Below are positions 11,266 through 22,080 of a DNA stretch of 64,000 nucleotides, piece by piece. Position 1 is the stretch's first letter, and each line of letters begins with the position of its first letter. This DNA comes from Evernia prunastri (taxonomy: Eukaryota; Ascomycota; Lecanoromycetes; Lecanorales; Parmeliaceae): assembly GCA_003184365.1 (NCBI GenBank), contig NKYR01000003.1, forward strand, positions 558,001 to 622,000, in the 5' to 3' direction. A program made the translations under genes and the position numbers. The notes beneath the pieces are model-generated. The model did not search any database and was not told the origin of the DNA. It saw only the letters and a program-made list of their open reading frames with translations.

Positions 11266-11814
11266 TGAATGCAGATATCAAGCCAGGGGACGCCATGATA
11301 ACGGAAGGGTAGCGGAAAGATCTATCTGTATATCTCCTATTGGGTCAGGATATAGGAACAGCGCCGGCTGTAGCCTGTCGCGTCTGACATCTTGCCGTCC
11401 GCGCGATCTTGGATTCAATGTTCAATGAGATAGCTGCAGGATGATGGATGGTCTCGCTTTGCCCGCTCTGCGACTTGTTTGGACAAAGCTAGATCTCTAA
11501 ATCTTGGCATGCATGATAGATAAGGGTGACCTAGTGCTGCAGTATCGAGCGAGAGGTTGTTCCTAGGCGCACCTCACGAGGTCAACATAGTACTCTAACA
11601 ATCTGACATCGGTTCCACCAGTTTCATCAGGTTTATACTCTAGATTCGGTACTCATAGTTATTTACTTGATCAAAACCAGCACGTCTTCTGAATATCCTA
11701 GACCCATCCCACTTTCCCTAGCGGTGTGACGTAGCTCTTTCCTGCAACTTCCGAGAAGCTTCAGCATCAACAGTCAACAATGCGTCTGCCTAATAAGACC
11801 TCCCGTGCTTCTTC
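11266..11814. other. Intergenic, divergent promoter region
   Basis: About 550 bp between the secreted protein (minus) and the malic enzyme (plus). A short upstream reading frame begins at 11780 and could act as a uORF on the malic-enzyme transcript. Nothing else recognised. Confidence 0.4.
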
Positions 11815-14228
11815 ATGGCATCAATTGCACATGGAAGATTGCTCAAGTCTCCTCTCACAACAAGCTCCCCGACCTCAGCTCGCCAAAGGTGCTTGACAAA
11901 TCATTTTCTCCTACAATCGTCCTGCCACATGGCTTCCTTTTCCAAAGAAAAGAACAATCCCAAGTTCGGGCATCTCCCTCTGTCAACCTCCGGTCCTGAA
12001 GAATGTGCTCTGACTGTATATGACGCTCATCCTTTTCCTCAAACGACCCAACCTGACCAACGAGCCAGGGTTCAGCGCTTCTCTGCTCCCCCTACCATAA
12101 CAAGGGCAGCGCCTTTCCGCCCAATGAGCGCAAAGATTTCAAGCTTCACGGCTTACTGCCGCCTAATGTGCAGACGTTGGAGATGCAGGTCGAGCGGGCG
12201 TATCGGCAGTATTGCGGCCGTACGGATGCGTTGGCGAAGAATACGTTTATGACGAGTATGAAGGAGCAGAATGAGGTGCTTTATTATAAGGTGTTTCTTC
12301 TTTTCTATCTCTTTACTTGATTCTAGTCCGTTGAAGTCCTCTTATGAGGATGTTGCAAGTTACTATTACTGACTTCCGCTTTTCTGTGCGCATTTTATAG
12401 CTGATCCAAGAGCATCTTAAAGAGATGTTCGGTGTCATCTATACGCCTACAGAAGGTGAAGCCATTCAGAACTTTTCGAAGGTGTTCAGGAAACCCGAGG
12501 GTTGCTTTCTGAATATCTTTGATCAAGACCGCATTGAGGACAACCTGGCTCAATGGGGTGAGGCGGAGGACCTTGATTACATTGTCGTAACCGATGGTGA
12601 AGAGGTAAGTCTCCGTGGCTCTAGTAGGACTAGTCCGGGGTCGCTGATCAGAGATTAGATTCTTGGAATTGGTGACCAAGGTAAGGGTCAATGTCTCAGC
12701 AACATGGCAGTCACTCATGGATGAGGATAGGCGTTGGAGGCATCCTGATCTCCGTTGCCAAACTTGTTCTCACCACCCTTTGTGCTGGCATCCATCCCTC
12801 TCGAACGTTGCCCGTGGTCCTTGACTGCGGCACAGACGTGCGTGAGCCTTTCTATTCGAGATGACAGAAAGCTACTAACCACGATTCAGAACCACCAATT
12901 GCTGAACGATGATCTCTACCTAGGTCTTCGACGACCACGCGTACGTGGCAAAGAGTACGACCAATTTGTTGACAGATTCGTCCAGTCCGTAGGCAAGTTG
13001 TACCCCGGCGCCTATCTGCACTTGTAGGTTCCAATCGGACGCTTAATTACCTGCCACGTTACTCATAGGCGATAGCGAGGACTTTGGCCTGACCAATGCC
13101 CGAAAAATACTGGAAAAATACAGGCCTGAAATCGCTTGCTTCAACGACGACGTTCAAGGAACGGGAGTGATCACACTGGCTGCCATTATGGCTGGTCTTC
13201 ACGTAAGCGAGTTGAAACTCACAGACATGAGGTTGGTCGTCTTTGGCTCTGGAACAGCAGGAATTGGCATTGCGGATCAAGTTCGAGATGCCATTGCAGC
13301 TGAGAGCGGAAAGTCTAAGGAGGACGCAGCGATGCAAATATGGTAAGTCGCATTAATGAGAAGTCTAGTAGCGGCGAGGACTTACTGGCCCATGCTAGGT
13401 GCGTTGACAAGCTAGGTCTCCTACTCAAGTCCCAAGGTGACGACCTCACAATCGGTCAAGGGCCATTCGCACGAGATGACAAGGACTGGCAAGGCAAGGA
13501 CCATAAGGATCTGCTTTCCGTGGTCAAGGAGGTCAAGCCACACGTGATGATTGGAACGTCAACAAAGCCCAAAGCTTTCACGGAAGAAGTAGTAAAAGAG
13601 ATGTCAAAGCACGTTGAAAGACCTATCATCCTCCCCTTAAGCAATCCCACTCGGCTTCACGAGGCAGATCCAAAGGACATCAATGAATAGTCGGAGGGTA
13701 AAGCTTTAATAGCTACTGGTAGTCCTTTCCCACCGGTTGAGTACAATGGGAAGAAGTATGAAGTTGGTGAGTACGCTTAAGACAATCCTTCCAAGTACAA
13801 CGAGCCTGATCACCCCCACAGCTGAATGCAACAACTCGACCGCATTCCCAGGCATCGGTCTCGGCGCCGTCTTGTGCCGCTCACGCCTCCTGTCCGACAA
13901 AATGCTCGTCGCGGCCGTCAAAGCCATCGCGGCCCAATCGCCCGCTCTCAAAGACCCGAACAGAGGCCTCGTGCCCGACGTCACCGATGTGCGCGAGATC
14001 AGCGTCCACGTCGCAAAGGCCGTCATCCAGCAGGCCGTTGAGGAAGATCTGGCGACGGTAAAAGACATCCCGGACAATAACGACGACCTCGAGGAGTGGA
14101 TCCGAGAGCAGATGTGGGAGCCGCGCTATCGGCCGCTGGTCCGTGTCGGTATGGAGAGGGCGAGTCGGCATGGGAAGGGGGAGTTGGGGGTTGGGGGCGT
14201 GAGGAAGGAGGCGAAGGGAGGGGGTTGA
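11815..14228 (+). pseudogene. MAE1: NAD(P)-dependent malic enzyme, interrupted by one in-frame TAG
   Basis: Malic enzyme decarboxylates malate to pyruvate. Nine exons splice cleanly: 11815-12015, 12069-12290, 12401-12604, 12659-12680, 12731-12837, 12890-13023, 13076-13342, 13399-13766 and 13822-14228. Family motifs are intact: KFGHLPLSTSGPEEC, NEVLYYKLIQEHL, YTPTEGEAIQNFSKVFRKP, LGIGDQGVGGI, VLDCGTDN, FEDFGL, CFNDDVQGTGVI, VVFGSGTAGIGIAD, MIGTSTKPKAF and FPGIGLGAVL. Codon 483 (13688-13690) is TAG where relatives have Trp (INEW-S/T-GG), followed by more than 150 well conserved codons. Without recoding the product ends inside the NAD-binding domain. The first 38 residues are basic and lack acids, like a mitochondrial presequence; a second ATG at 11929 would start a cytosolic form. 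The stop may be a real loss of function, an editing site or a sequence error. Confidence 0.85.
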
Positions 14229-15192
14229 GGCTTGGGTTGTTTGCGGTTTGGTGAATGGGGTGTGGACGCATTTGTATATATAAAAGCTACGGCTCTGTAA
14301 CCGCAAAAGCAAGATACTAGAACCAACCTCATCTCCTAACGCGTCCTCCCCCAAGCACGTCCTCATTCTCGCAATCCCAACTTTGAAGAATCTGCCAACT
14401 GCGAAGATATGTAGGACCGCTTGGAGTCATGCCTTCGTAACGTCCTCTTTCGAGTAGAAGGCATGAACTATGATAGTCCTTTCCCTCTTGCAACGAAACA
14501 GATTGATCGAAACCTACCTTGCAACCCCAACCGCATGACGCGTGGGGCTGTCGGGCATCTGCGCACTTGGCGGCAGCCTTGTGGGGTGAAGTCCCATGAG
14601 TGTGGGGCCAAGGGGTCGAGTACCTTTTTGTTGCTATGTACGCTGGGTATCGATTGGGATGTGCTTGGGATGGTACGGCATGGTATATGGTATGTATGGT
14701 ATGGTACTGGGATGGGGTTGGGAATGTGATGATCGAGATGGGTTTGGGAATGTGGTAAATGAGATGGGCAGGCAGGCAGAGTGAGGTCTTTCTTGCGCTA
14801 GGTGCGGTATTTCTCGACAGGGGGAATGGATGTGCATCGTTCTTCTTACGTTGGAGTGATTGGGCGTGGGGGGATGGAAGGGTGAATTGAGGAGTCATGC
14901 TTGCATACCTCTCCTTTGCGATATCGTAGAGTAAGGAAGACTATCTTGGCTATGATCGCAGAGAGTGAAGTGAGGCTGCTTTGCTGGGAAAAGCTTGGCT
15001 ATAATATAGGCTAAAGCCTTAAGAAGTAAGATCATTTAACTAGCGCCATTCTTAAATCTCAATCTCCAATTTCTACGATCCCGTCCTCGGCAACCTTTTC
15101 ACCCCTCACAACCTTTTGCTTCAAGCTGGCCTACCTTACATCCTTTACACACCCTCAATCACCTTATTAGAAGCAGCAGCAATTGAACCGTC
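14229..15192. other. Intergenic with simple TATGG-type repeats
   Basis: No gene supported. 14667-14712 is an imperfect run of GGTATG/TATGG units on the plus strand. A 189-codon minus-strand frame at 14329-14898 is His/Pro/Ser-rich and looks like a by-product of these repeats. A TATA-like ATAATATAGG lies at about 15001, 190 bp before the next start codon. Confidence 0.45.
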
Positions 15193-16833
15193 ATGGGTAA
15201 ACCAAAGCGTAAGCACCCTGATATCGAAGAAACCCTCGCAAGACCCTGGTGCTACTATTGCGAGCGGGACTTCGACGATCTCAAGATCCTTATCAATCAC
15301 CAGAAGGCCAAACACTTCAAGTGTGAGCGATGCGCGCGGAGGCTCAACACGGCAGGTGGTATGTAGTTCTCTTGCAAGCTGTCAGGCTTCCAGCTAACAC
15401 AGCTTCTAGGTCTGTCCGTTCACATGACTCAAGTCCACAAGGAGACCCTCACCATCATTGAGAACGCGCTCCCCAATCGATCAGGTCTGGATGTCGAGAT
15501 ATTTGGCATGGAGGGTATTCCGGATGACGTCGCTCAAAGTCACAATCAGCGCGTCCTACAGCAATTCGCCCAAGCCGAAGCTGAGCGTCGAGCGGCGACT
15601 GGCAACCTTGGCCCCATAGGGGGAGGAGGCGCAGCCAAGAAACCCAAATTTGAGTCTCCCTCAGATCTGAAGAAGCGCTTGGCGGAACACAAGGCAAAGA
15701 AGGCGGCAGAAGAGGTGACTGGAATTAGCAGCGGAGGCAATACGCCCGGTGGCATGGCGCAAGGTAACCAGAGCCCAGGCTTGGGTCAGAGTCCCGGTAA
15801 TTATGTGAGTCATACAACGACCCTCTCAATCCAACTTACACTAAGAGATGTCGACAAGGCTGGCTCGCCAGGTTATCCTCCCCAGCAGCAGCAGCAAATG
15901 CCATTTGGAGGTCCACCGCAAAGCTCCTCCTACTCTGCTTTCCCTCAGCCTTACGCCCAGCAATCACCACCCTATCAACAATCGCAGTCTCCATTTCCCC
16001 CGCAACAACAGGGTTTTGGTCCACCTCAAAATCAAGGGTTTGGACCGCCCCCGCAATTTCCCCAGCAAGGCGGGCCTGGTTTTCAGCCTCAGTTTCAGAA
16101 TGGGCCGCCTCCTCAATTTCAGAACGGTCCTCCTCCATTCCACAATGCTCCTCCACAGTTCGCGAACGGACCGCCTCCTTTCCAGAACGGACCTCCCAGT
16201 CAATTTCAAAATGCTCCACCGCCGTTTCAAAACGGGCCTCCACCTCAGTTCCAGAATGCGCCTCCGAGTTTCCAGAATGGCCCATACAGCGGTTCTCCGC
16301 CTCCTCCATACCAACAAAATCAGTTCCAGCCTCCACAAAACCATACACCACCGCAACATAACATGCCCCAGCGTCCTGGAAGCTTGCCGCCAGCACCTGG
16401 GCTGCCTCAGAGACCTTCCTTTGGTGCCCCGCCAGTGAACGCCTTTCAAATGCAGCAGATGCACCAAGGACAGCTGCCGGGACCGCCCAACCCTACAGAT
16501 CATTCTCACAACGCTCAACTACAACAAGGTCAAAATGGAAGTGCTGGTGGGCCAGCGGGCAGTGGTGCTCCACCAAGCTCGCTCCCGGCCCCTCTGTCAG
16601 CGAATGCTACTTCTTTGGATGACCTACTTTCGGGCGCGGCCAAAGATGCGGACAAAGCTGCGGGTGGTGCAGATAGCAAACCACACTTGCCTAAGGTCGA
16701 AGAACCTGCAGAAGAGAAAAAGGGGAGGAAAGAAAAGGAAAAGAACATGAAGTTGATATACTCAGACAACGAAGTCAGCCCGGAAGAGAAGATGGCACAG
16801 ATGCCCAGGTACGCATTCGCTCCTAGTGGATAG
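15193..16833 (+). CDS. BuGZ/ZNF207-like C2H2 zinc-finger protein
   Basis: Two C2H2 fingers sit at the N-terminus: WCYYCERDFDDLKILINHQKAKH and FKCERCARRLNTAGGLSVHMTQVH (each split here as PWCYYCERDF..HQKAKH and CERCARRL..HMTQVH). This finger pair with the MGKPKRK start is diagnostic for the ZNF207/BuGZ family, which binds Bub3 and microtubules in animals. The fungal role is not established. Exon 1 is 15193-15358 and exon 2 starts at 15410. The remainder is a long Gln/Pro/Asn low-complexity region (FQNGPPP-type repeats) and a charged C-terminal tail ending PEEKMAQMPRYAFAPSG. 15806-15859 has a GTGAGT donor and is exactly 54 nt, so it may be an in-frame intron (about 451 residues if removed, about 524 with exon 1 if kept). 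Confidence 0.85.
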
Positions 16834-17639
16834 TCGGTTCGGGGTTATGGCAAGAGCCCGGGACAAGCAATTACCACAGCAGACTCCAACCTCCACTCGA
16901 ATCCCGCAACTATCGCAACACTGTCAGTACTACCAGCATTCCTTACATATCCTTATACCTCAACCTCCTTCACGCGAGAATCATACTGGGCTTGATAGCG
17001 AGAGATGGAGACAGATAAGTCCTCGGCTCAATATTACACATCGGCGAATGTGCTTCGTTGATCATCACAGCGTCACCTGTAGCTCTTTTCGGATTGAACC
17101 CCACAATTCCTGGCGTCGGTATGCGCCACATAATTGATGAATGGCAATGGGGTGAGTGGGCTTGCTGGTCACTTGGGATAGTACGTCTGACTTAGGTCTT
17201 GACTGACAGTGGTCCTCGGAGGATGTAGCGATCGTGGTGGATGGTTTGACGCAAGATAATAGTTAGCAGCTCATAATGGGTCCGACGGTGCTGCTTTATG
17301 TAAGTGCAACATGGTTAGTCGTCTCATCTCTCAATCGAGGTTCTTCTTCCCGGCTTGAATATCGACTGCGTTTAATGAGCGGAGTGGACAATGCTTCAAG
17401 TAGCTATATTTCCCAATTAAATGAGATTCGGTGAGAACGACGTTCAAAAAGTGCTTGTTCTTTTCATAAGTTATACAGAATGACATATGCAGACAGCAAT
17501 ATCAAAATCCTTCATATGAATGCTTGGCCTTCCATGTAGGTGTCTTTCTTTCTCAAACTCGCCTGCATTTACGGGCAAAGACACAAAAAAGCAAAAGGAG
17601 AAACCCCCCGTCCGTCAAGTTGCAAGCGGCGAGCTCGAT
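16834..17639. other. Intergenic between convergent genes
   Basis: About 800 bp. No coding or RNA gene recognised on either strand. Confidence 0.45.
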
Positions 17640-18457
17640 CTATTCCGTCCGAGGGAGTAGCCAGCGCAGCTCGTCCGCTTGGCCCTCGGGCAACAATTCC
17701 GTAAGCGTCTCCGGCCGCATGAAGTTGTGGTCCGAGAACTCGAAGCCGGGAACAACAGTCTGATGAAAGAAAATAAGTCAGAAGCTGCATACACACTTCT
17801 CGGCGTAGCGGCCGATTTTGCGAGCTTTTTATTTGGGGTGGGGGGAGGAAGGGTTTAACTGACCTCGCTAATCAGCAAACCCCCTTCGCTCTCCGGCCGC
17901 CCTTCGTCTTCGTCCTCGTCCGGCAGCAAAAAGCTCGCTTTGTACCTGTCCCCTTCTACGATCCATTGCAGCTTCTCACCGTGATGGATGTCCTGCCCGA
18001 CTACGAAGGTCTCGACCCTGCCTTTCTCCCCTCCTTCTCAGTTCTCTCCTTTCTCGCCCGCGTGTATGATGACGTAGCGCCCCCGCCCCCGGTGCAGCGT
18101 GTGCACCGTCCGGCCTCTGTTCCGGTGGAAATGCCCCGTCGGGCTCCCGGGCGTCAGGAGGTAGAAGATCGTCGTGCTGGCTGATCGGGTGGTGGAGGAG
18201 GTGGTGGTGGAGGAGGAGGAGGAGGGGGATGAGGGGGATGACGGAAAGGGGTTCGGGATGCGCAGGGGGTCGCGGTCTGTTTCGCGGAAGTAGCCGCCTT
18301 CGGGGTGCGGTTGTAGCGCGAGTTGGGTTATGAGGGCGAGGGTTGAGCGGGGTTCTTCGGACGGTTTGGCGGCTGGGGGAGTGGGAGTGGGAGTAGGAGG
18401 GGGGAGGGGGAAGATGGGGCGGAGGGGGGCGGTGAGGGTGGGGGAGATGGCGGACAT
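17640..18457 (-). pseudogene. DUF985 (cupin_5) protein with one in-frame TGA
   Basis: Exon 1 (18457-17864) and exon 2 (17759-17640) flank a 104-bp GT-AG intron and encode 237 codons. The DUF985 cupin signature is clear: LQPHPEGGYFRET, FYLLTPGSPTGHFHRN, TVHTLHRGRGRYVIIH, then RVETFVVGQD, LQWIVEGDRYKASFLLP, LLISETVVPGFEFSDH. Family members are small cupins of unsettled function. Codon 140 (18040-18038) is TGA inside a weakly conserved loop between YVIIHAGEKG and RVETF; the frame then continues intact for about 97 codons across a normal intron. The coding strand also has a Ser/Thr simple-sequence insertion (about residues 74-92) and a Pro/Thr-rich leader. An original CGA (Arg) or TGG (Trp) is likely. 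It could also be a sequence error. Confidence 0.8.
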
Positions 18458-18802
18458 GGTGGTTGGGGGAGGGTGGAGGAGGTGCTAGGTGGGAGGTGTG
18501 GTGGTTATGCCGCGTGTGGGAAACGGGGGGAGGGAGAGCGAGGAGGTTATGGATGAGATGCTAACGTGTGCTGACAATGACATGACATGGAACCGCTTGT
18601 CTACACTAGTATGGGTTCGGCGAATCCCACAGGATCGAAAAATGGTTGTTGGTAAGTTACATAAGTTAAGTAAGCCTTTGGCTTTTTACTTTAGGCTTTT
18701 TTTTCCCAAAAACGGTTCGACGGACGGGGGGTGTGTTCCTCTGGTAGTGCTGACCTGACATCGGTTAGGCGCGCTTAGTCAAATCCTCATTTGTGATTAA
18801 GA

Positions 18803-18892
18803 TATTAAAAATGGAAAAAGAGAGAGAGAAGAAGAGAAAAAGAAGCGAAAAAGAAAAAGAGGAAAATAGGTAAATAGGTAAATAGGTAAAGG
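18803..18892. repeat. Purine-rich low-complexity tract with AGGTAAAT units
   Basis: A GA/A-rich run followed by tandem copies of AGGTAAAT at about 18866-18890. Confidence 0.7.
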
Positions 18893-19099
18893 TTTGGTCG
18901 TCGTGATGATACGGTTGTAGGATAAAGCGTGGTTGTAAGCTGAGGCAGCCTTGGTTCTTCGTTGGCTATTTTTATTTATTTCTGATGGAAACATCACCTT
19001 CTGCCTTGCTCCCTACGGAAAGCAGTCCGCCCTGTTCGCCTTGTTGAGCAATATGCGGCGCTGGCACCGGGAACTCGCCCTCGGTTAGGTACCTAGACA

Positions 19100-19320
19100 C
19101 GACTTTTCACCCTGGAGCTCCCCGGGGTGGAGTGGTGGAGTGGCGATCAGCACCGCCTTGGTCATGGGCCCCATGGCGGGGGATCGGACTGGGATTCGAT
19201 GTCATGCTTCCTTTCTCCGACGGTTGATTCGAGCCGGAGCGTGAGCGTGAGCGTTCGAACGACCTTTCGCCTTGGAGCTCCCGTGGTGAAATGGCAATCC
19301 AGCATCGCTCTAGTCGTGGG
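19100..19320. repeat. Diverged direct repeat pair
   Basis: Copies at 19100-19167 and 19260-19320 share CGAC-TTTC-CC-TGGAGCTCCC...GTGG and the tail GTCGTGGG/GTCATGGG. Differences are mostly C/T and G/A transitions (for example GGAGTGG against GAAATGG, CACCGCC against CATCGCT). Confidence 0.6.
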
Positions 19321-20226
19321 TCGTGGAGCGGCTGTCTACCTTACTTGTCGGTGGTACTGTGCGGTATGACTTGATCGGAAAGGAACCGATCCGGAAGGAG
19401 CCGGGGGCGCATCGCTGTTGCGGGGTGGCGCTGTGGTGAATCTGACTTGCTTACTTCCTCACGCGGATTCTGGTCTGAGTTGAGCGATGTTGCCAGTAAC
19501 GCTCTGTCTGGTATATGACAGATCTGTATAGCTGCCCACGCTGCGGCGTAATGGTGCACCCGGCTATGGGTCTCTTCTGCAACGCTTCTGGCGTGAGTCG
19601 GAGAGAGGAATGCCTGTTCACGTCATCTGGGTTATTTGACATCTTGTTAAGAGATATGATGTCGTTTTTTTGACTACTTGGCTGAAGATAGAAGAACGAT
19701 AAATGCGTTGTTTTGGTCGTTACGGGGTTTGGGGGCTGAGCCCCTGAATTGTACGCCCTGTCAATCCATGAGAGACGTCGTCTGCATCGCGCGGGTGGAG
19801 GCGGTACAATTCGCGTCGTTTGCGGCCAAGTTCATGACCCTGTAATTCCCCCGAAACCGCGGTTGGATAACCTTCTTCAGGTCCTCTCGATCGGTCTTGC
19901 GGCATAACACGTCTGCAGTAGTAGGCTTCCCACAGCCTCTTACGGGACATTATATATGAACCTCATCACTTGCAGCAAAGGAGCTGCAGGCTTTCCGGAT
20001 ACCCATCATTGCTTCCCTACATCCGAATGGCTCTCTCGTCATTCTTGATTCGTCTGATTCGGCTGTTCCCACTAGCATCCACCAGCTACCTTTGACACTA
20101 GCGAACGGGGCTTGACTCCTACGCCCGGCTCGTGTGAAGACACCCTACAAGCATTTGTTATGCCTCGCCTTGTTCTAATACTATATCTCAGACCATAACG
20201 TTCATCAGCATCGTCAGTTTGCAGAT

Positions 20227-21227
20227 ATGGCTCGCACAACTCTGCGGTTCCTATGCTCTGTTGTTCTGTTACTTACATTAGAAAGGGATATCCTCGTGTT
20301 TGCCACAACGTCCGTTGTATTCTATACGGACGACGCCTGCCAAAACAGCTTGCTTACAGTGCAGACACATACCGCCGCGTCGAATGGTAGCTGTGGTATA
20401 GTCGATGGCGCCAAGAGCGCGAAAATCAGCACGCTTGATTTCGGCTGCTCCGGTATTAAGGCTCTCGGATCTGTTTCCGACGAAAACAGCTAAGTTTGCA
20501 AACAGTGACGATCTATTCAGATTACGAGTGTTCATAAAACGCCACGGCCGCACCAGTTGGACCGTGCACTAGTTTTTCAGACGGCTCGGCTGGTTCCTTC
20601 GGCGTGGACTGCCCTCAGATCAATGGCGCTCTCGAAGGCTATACGACGCTTTCGGTGGTCTCTGACCAGATCTTGACACAGTCGCCGTCACCCGCTATAT
20701 CTTCCTCCTCGAACCCTTCGTCCCAACAAAAATCTACGACCGAGACAGGGCCTTTTGCCCCATCTTCTGCCACAAGTTCCTATCTGGCCCAGATCGCCAC
20801 GTCCATGTCAATAAAATCTGTTCCTCCTTCGTCCATAACTTCTTCATCGCCTCAGATTTTGAGCTCGGGGTCAAGTGGCCCTCACTCTTCTTCGGCTGCT
20901 CCTCCTCCTCCCACGCAGGGTGATCGAAGTGAGGGAATGAGTAGAAGAAGCGCGACTGTTCTCAAGGCGGTATTACCTGTCGCTGTTGTCGCTGTTGCCA
21001 TCCTTGTGCTGATTGGCTGTTGCCACTACTGCGGTTGCTGTTGGATGTCAAAACAGCGGACCCCTTTGTTAGGCCGCACGACCGCAAATGAGACTCCTCA
21101 CGGGCCAAGCTCTCCGTTGGAAATGGACACTAGGAACAATGTCGGACCAGCTCTTCAGGAAACTGACCGATGTTCTTCGGATTCGGAATACCCCTCTATA
21201 CCACCTCATGCTCCGGGGCGGGCCTAA
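20227..21227 (+). pseudogene. Ser/Thr-rich single-pass membrane protein with one in-frame TAA
   Basis: Exon 1 (20227-20452) and exon 2 (20506-21227) join across a 53-bp GT-AG intron to 316 codons. A signal peptide (LCSVVLLLTLERDILVFA) leads into a Cys-containing ectodomain (VVFYTDDACQ, DFGCSVTIYSDYECS, GPCTSFSDGSAGSFGVDCP). A Ser/Thr/Pro-rich stalk follows, then a membrane helix (AVLPVAVVAVAILVLIGCC) and a short Cys-rich cytoplasmic tail. The architecture is that of a fungal wall or surface sensor-like protein, but I recognise no named domain. TAA at 20535-20537 interrupts CS-NATAAPVG where a CAA (Gln) would fit; the conserved-looking frame continues for more than 225 codons. It is probably non-functional or recoded unless this is a sequence error. 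Confidence 0.6.
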
Positions 21228-21367
21228 GACTGGAAATTCCCACCAGTTGCCCGAGGAGCGTCGCTAGGAGTAGCCCGGGGTGGGGACGCGAAGGAACAAG
21301 CGAATGGTAGCTGTAAGACCAACTCTATAGAGCGATAATGATGTCTGATTATCAAGTATCTCATTAT
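21228..21367. other. Short intergenic
   Basis: 140 bp between convergent, both interrupted, genes. Nothing recognised. Confidence 0.3.
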
Positions 21368-21896
21368 CTACGTAAGCTCCGTAAAGCGACCCCGCCAGTG
21401 CTTGGTATCGTCGACATTTTTAATGTACCGCTTCCGATCCGTCTTCTCCACCGCCTCCAGCGCTCCGTCCATGCCTCCGACGGCATCCTTGACTAACCCC
21501 TTAAGATACGCTTTGTCCGCACCCTGCCGTCTGAACTCCAGCATTGCCTACCTTCCCCTGATCATGTGTCCCTGGAGCTTGACGTGCGCCTGGATGCCGG
21601 TATTCTGGGACCGCAACGCGGCCTCGGCAACTTCGTCGCAGTATTGTCCAGCCTCTTGGACATGCTTCATCTTCTCCGGGAGAGCCTTCGCTCCGAAGCA
21701 GCTCCGATCCATCTCGGATCGCATCAAACCCCGATATAGATCTATGGAGAGAGAATCATCGCAGGTCGCGGGTTGCGATACGTAGGCACGCGCCTGGAAG
21801 AAGGCTTGCAGCGCAGCCTCGCGGTCTGCTCTCATTTTCTGTTCATCTCGCCGCTCGAGCAGGGCGTAGGCGCCCTCGATGCTTTTCCCTACTCGT
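21368..21896 (-). pseudogene. Interrupted gene for a charged, helical protein of unknown family
   Basis: A continuous minus-strand frame reads GKSIEGAYALLERRDEQK, then ...LPEKMKHVQEAGQYCDEV, AEAALRSQNTGIQAHVK, a TAG at 21550-21548, then AMLEFRRQGADKAYLK, KDAVGGMDGALEAVEK and a final KHWRGRFTELT. The text on both sides of the stop is equally protein-like and rich in charged residues with helical spacing. A CAG (Gln) or TGG (Trp) to TAG change would explain it. The 5' end is unclear: I see no good start before 21896, so upstream exons may be lost or lie in 21900-22080. I do not recognise the family and claim no function. Confidence 0.45.
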
Positions 21897-22080
21897 TAGT
21901 TGTCCAAGATTAGTCCACGCAAATACTCCTGTCGATTTTCGGAAAACGTATTAGTCGCGGACTTACTGGGATCTATGGCTGGGGCGCGCGCGCTCCGATA
22001 TCGGTAGTGGAGAGGCGCTAGCTAGATCTTAATGAGTGGATTCGGCCAAGCAGAAGCCTCCAAGGGAGGTAGGGGCATTC

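Larger units (their letters stand above)
18458..20226. other. Gene-poor stretch with simple and diverged repeats
   Basis: 1.77 kb with no gene I can support. 18803-18900 is purine-rich and contains three copies of an 8-nt unit (AGGTAAAT). 19100-19167 and 19260-19320 form a diverged direct repeat. The six-frame open frames are short and unlike known proteins. Confidence 0.5.

Noticed and set aside
14329..14898. 189-codon minus-strand frame
   Set aside because: His/Pro/Ser-rich, built partly on TATGG simple repeats, without conserved content.
15836..16518. Long frames in other phases of the Gln/Pro-rich region
   Set aside because: Repetitive coding sequence leaves alternative frames open; the BuGZ-like frame is the one with zinc fingers.
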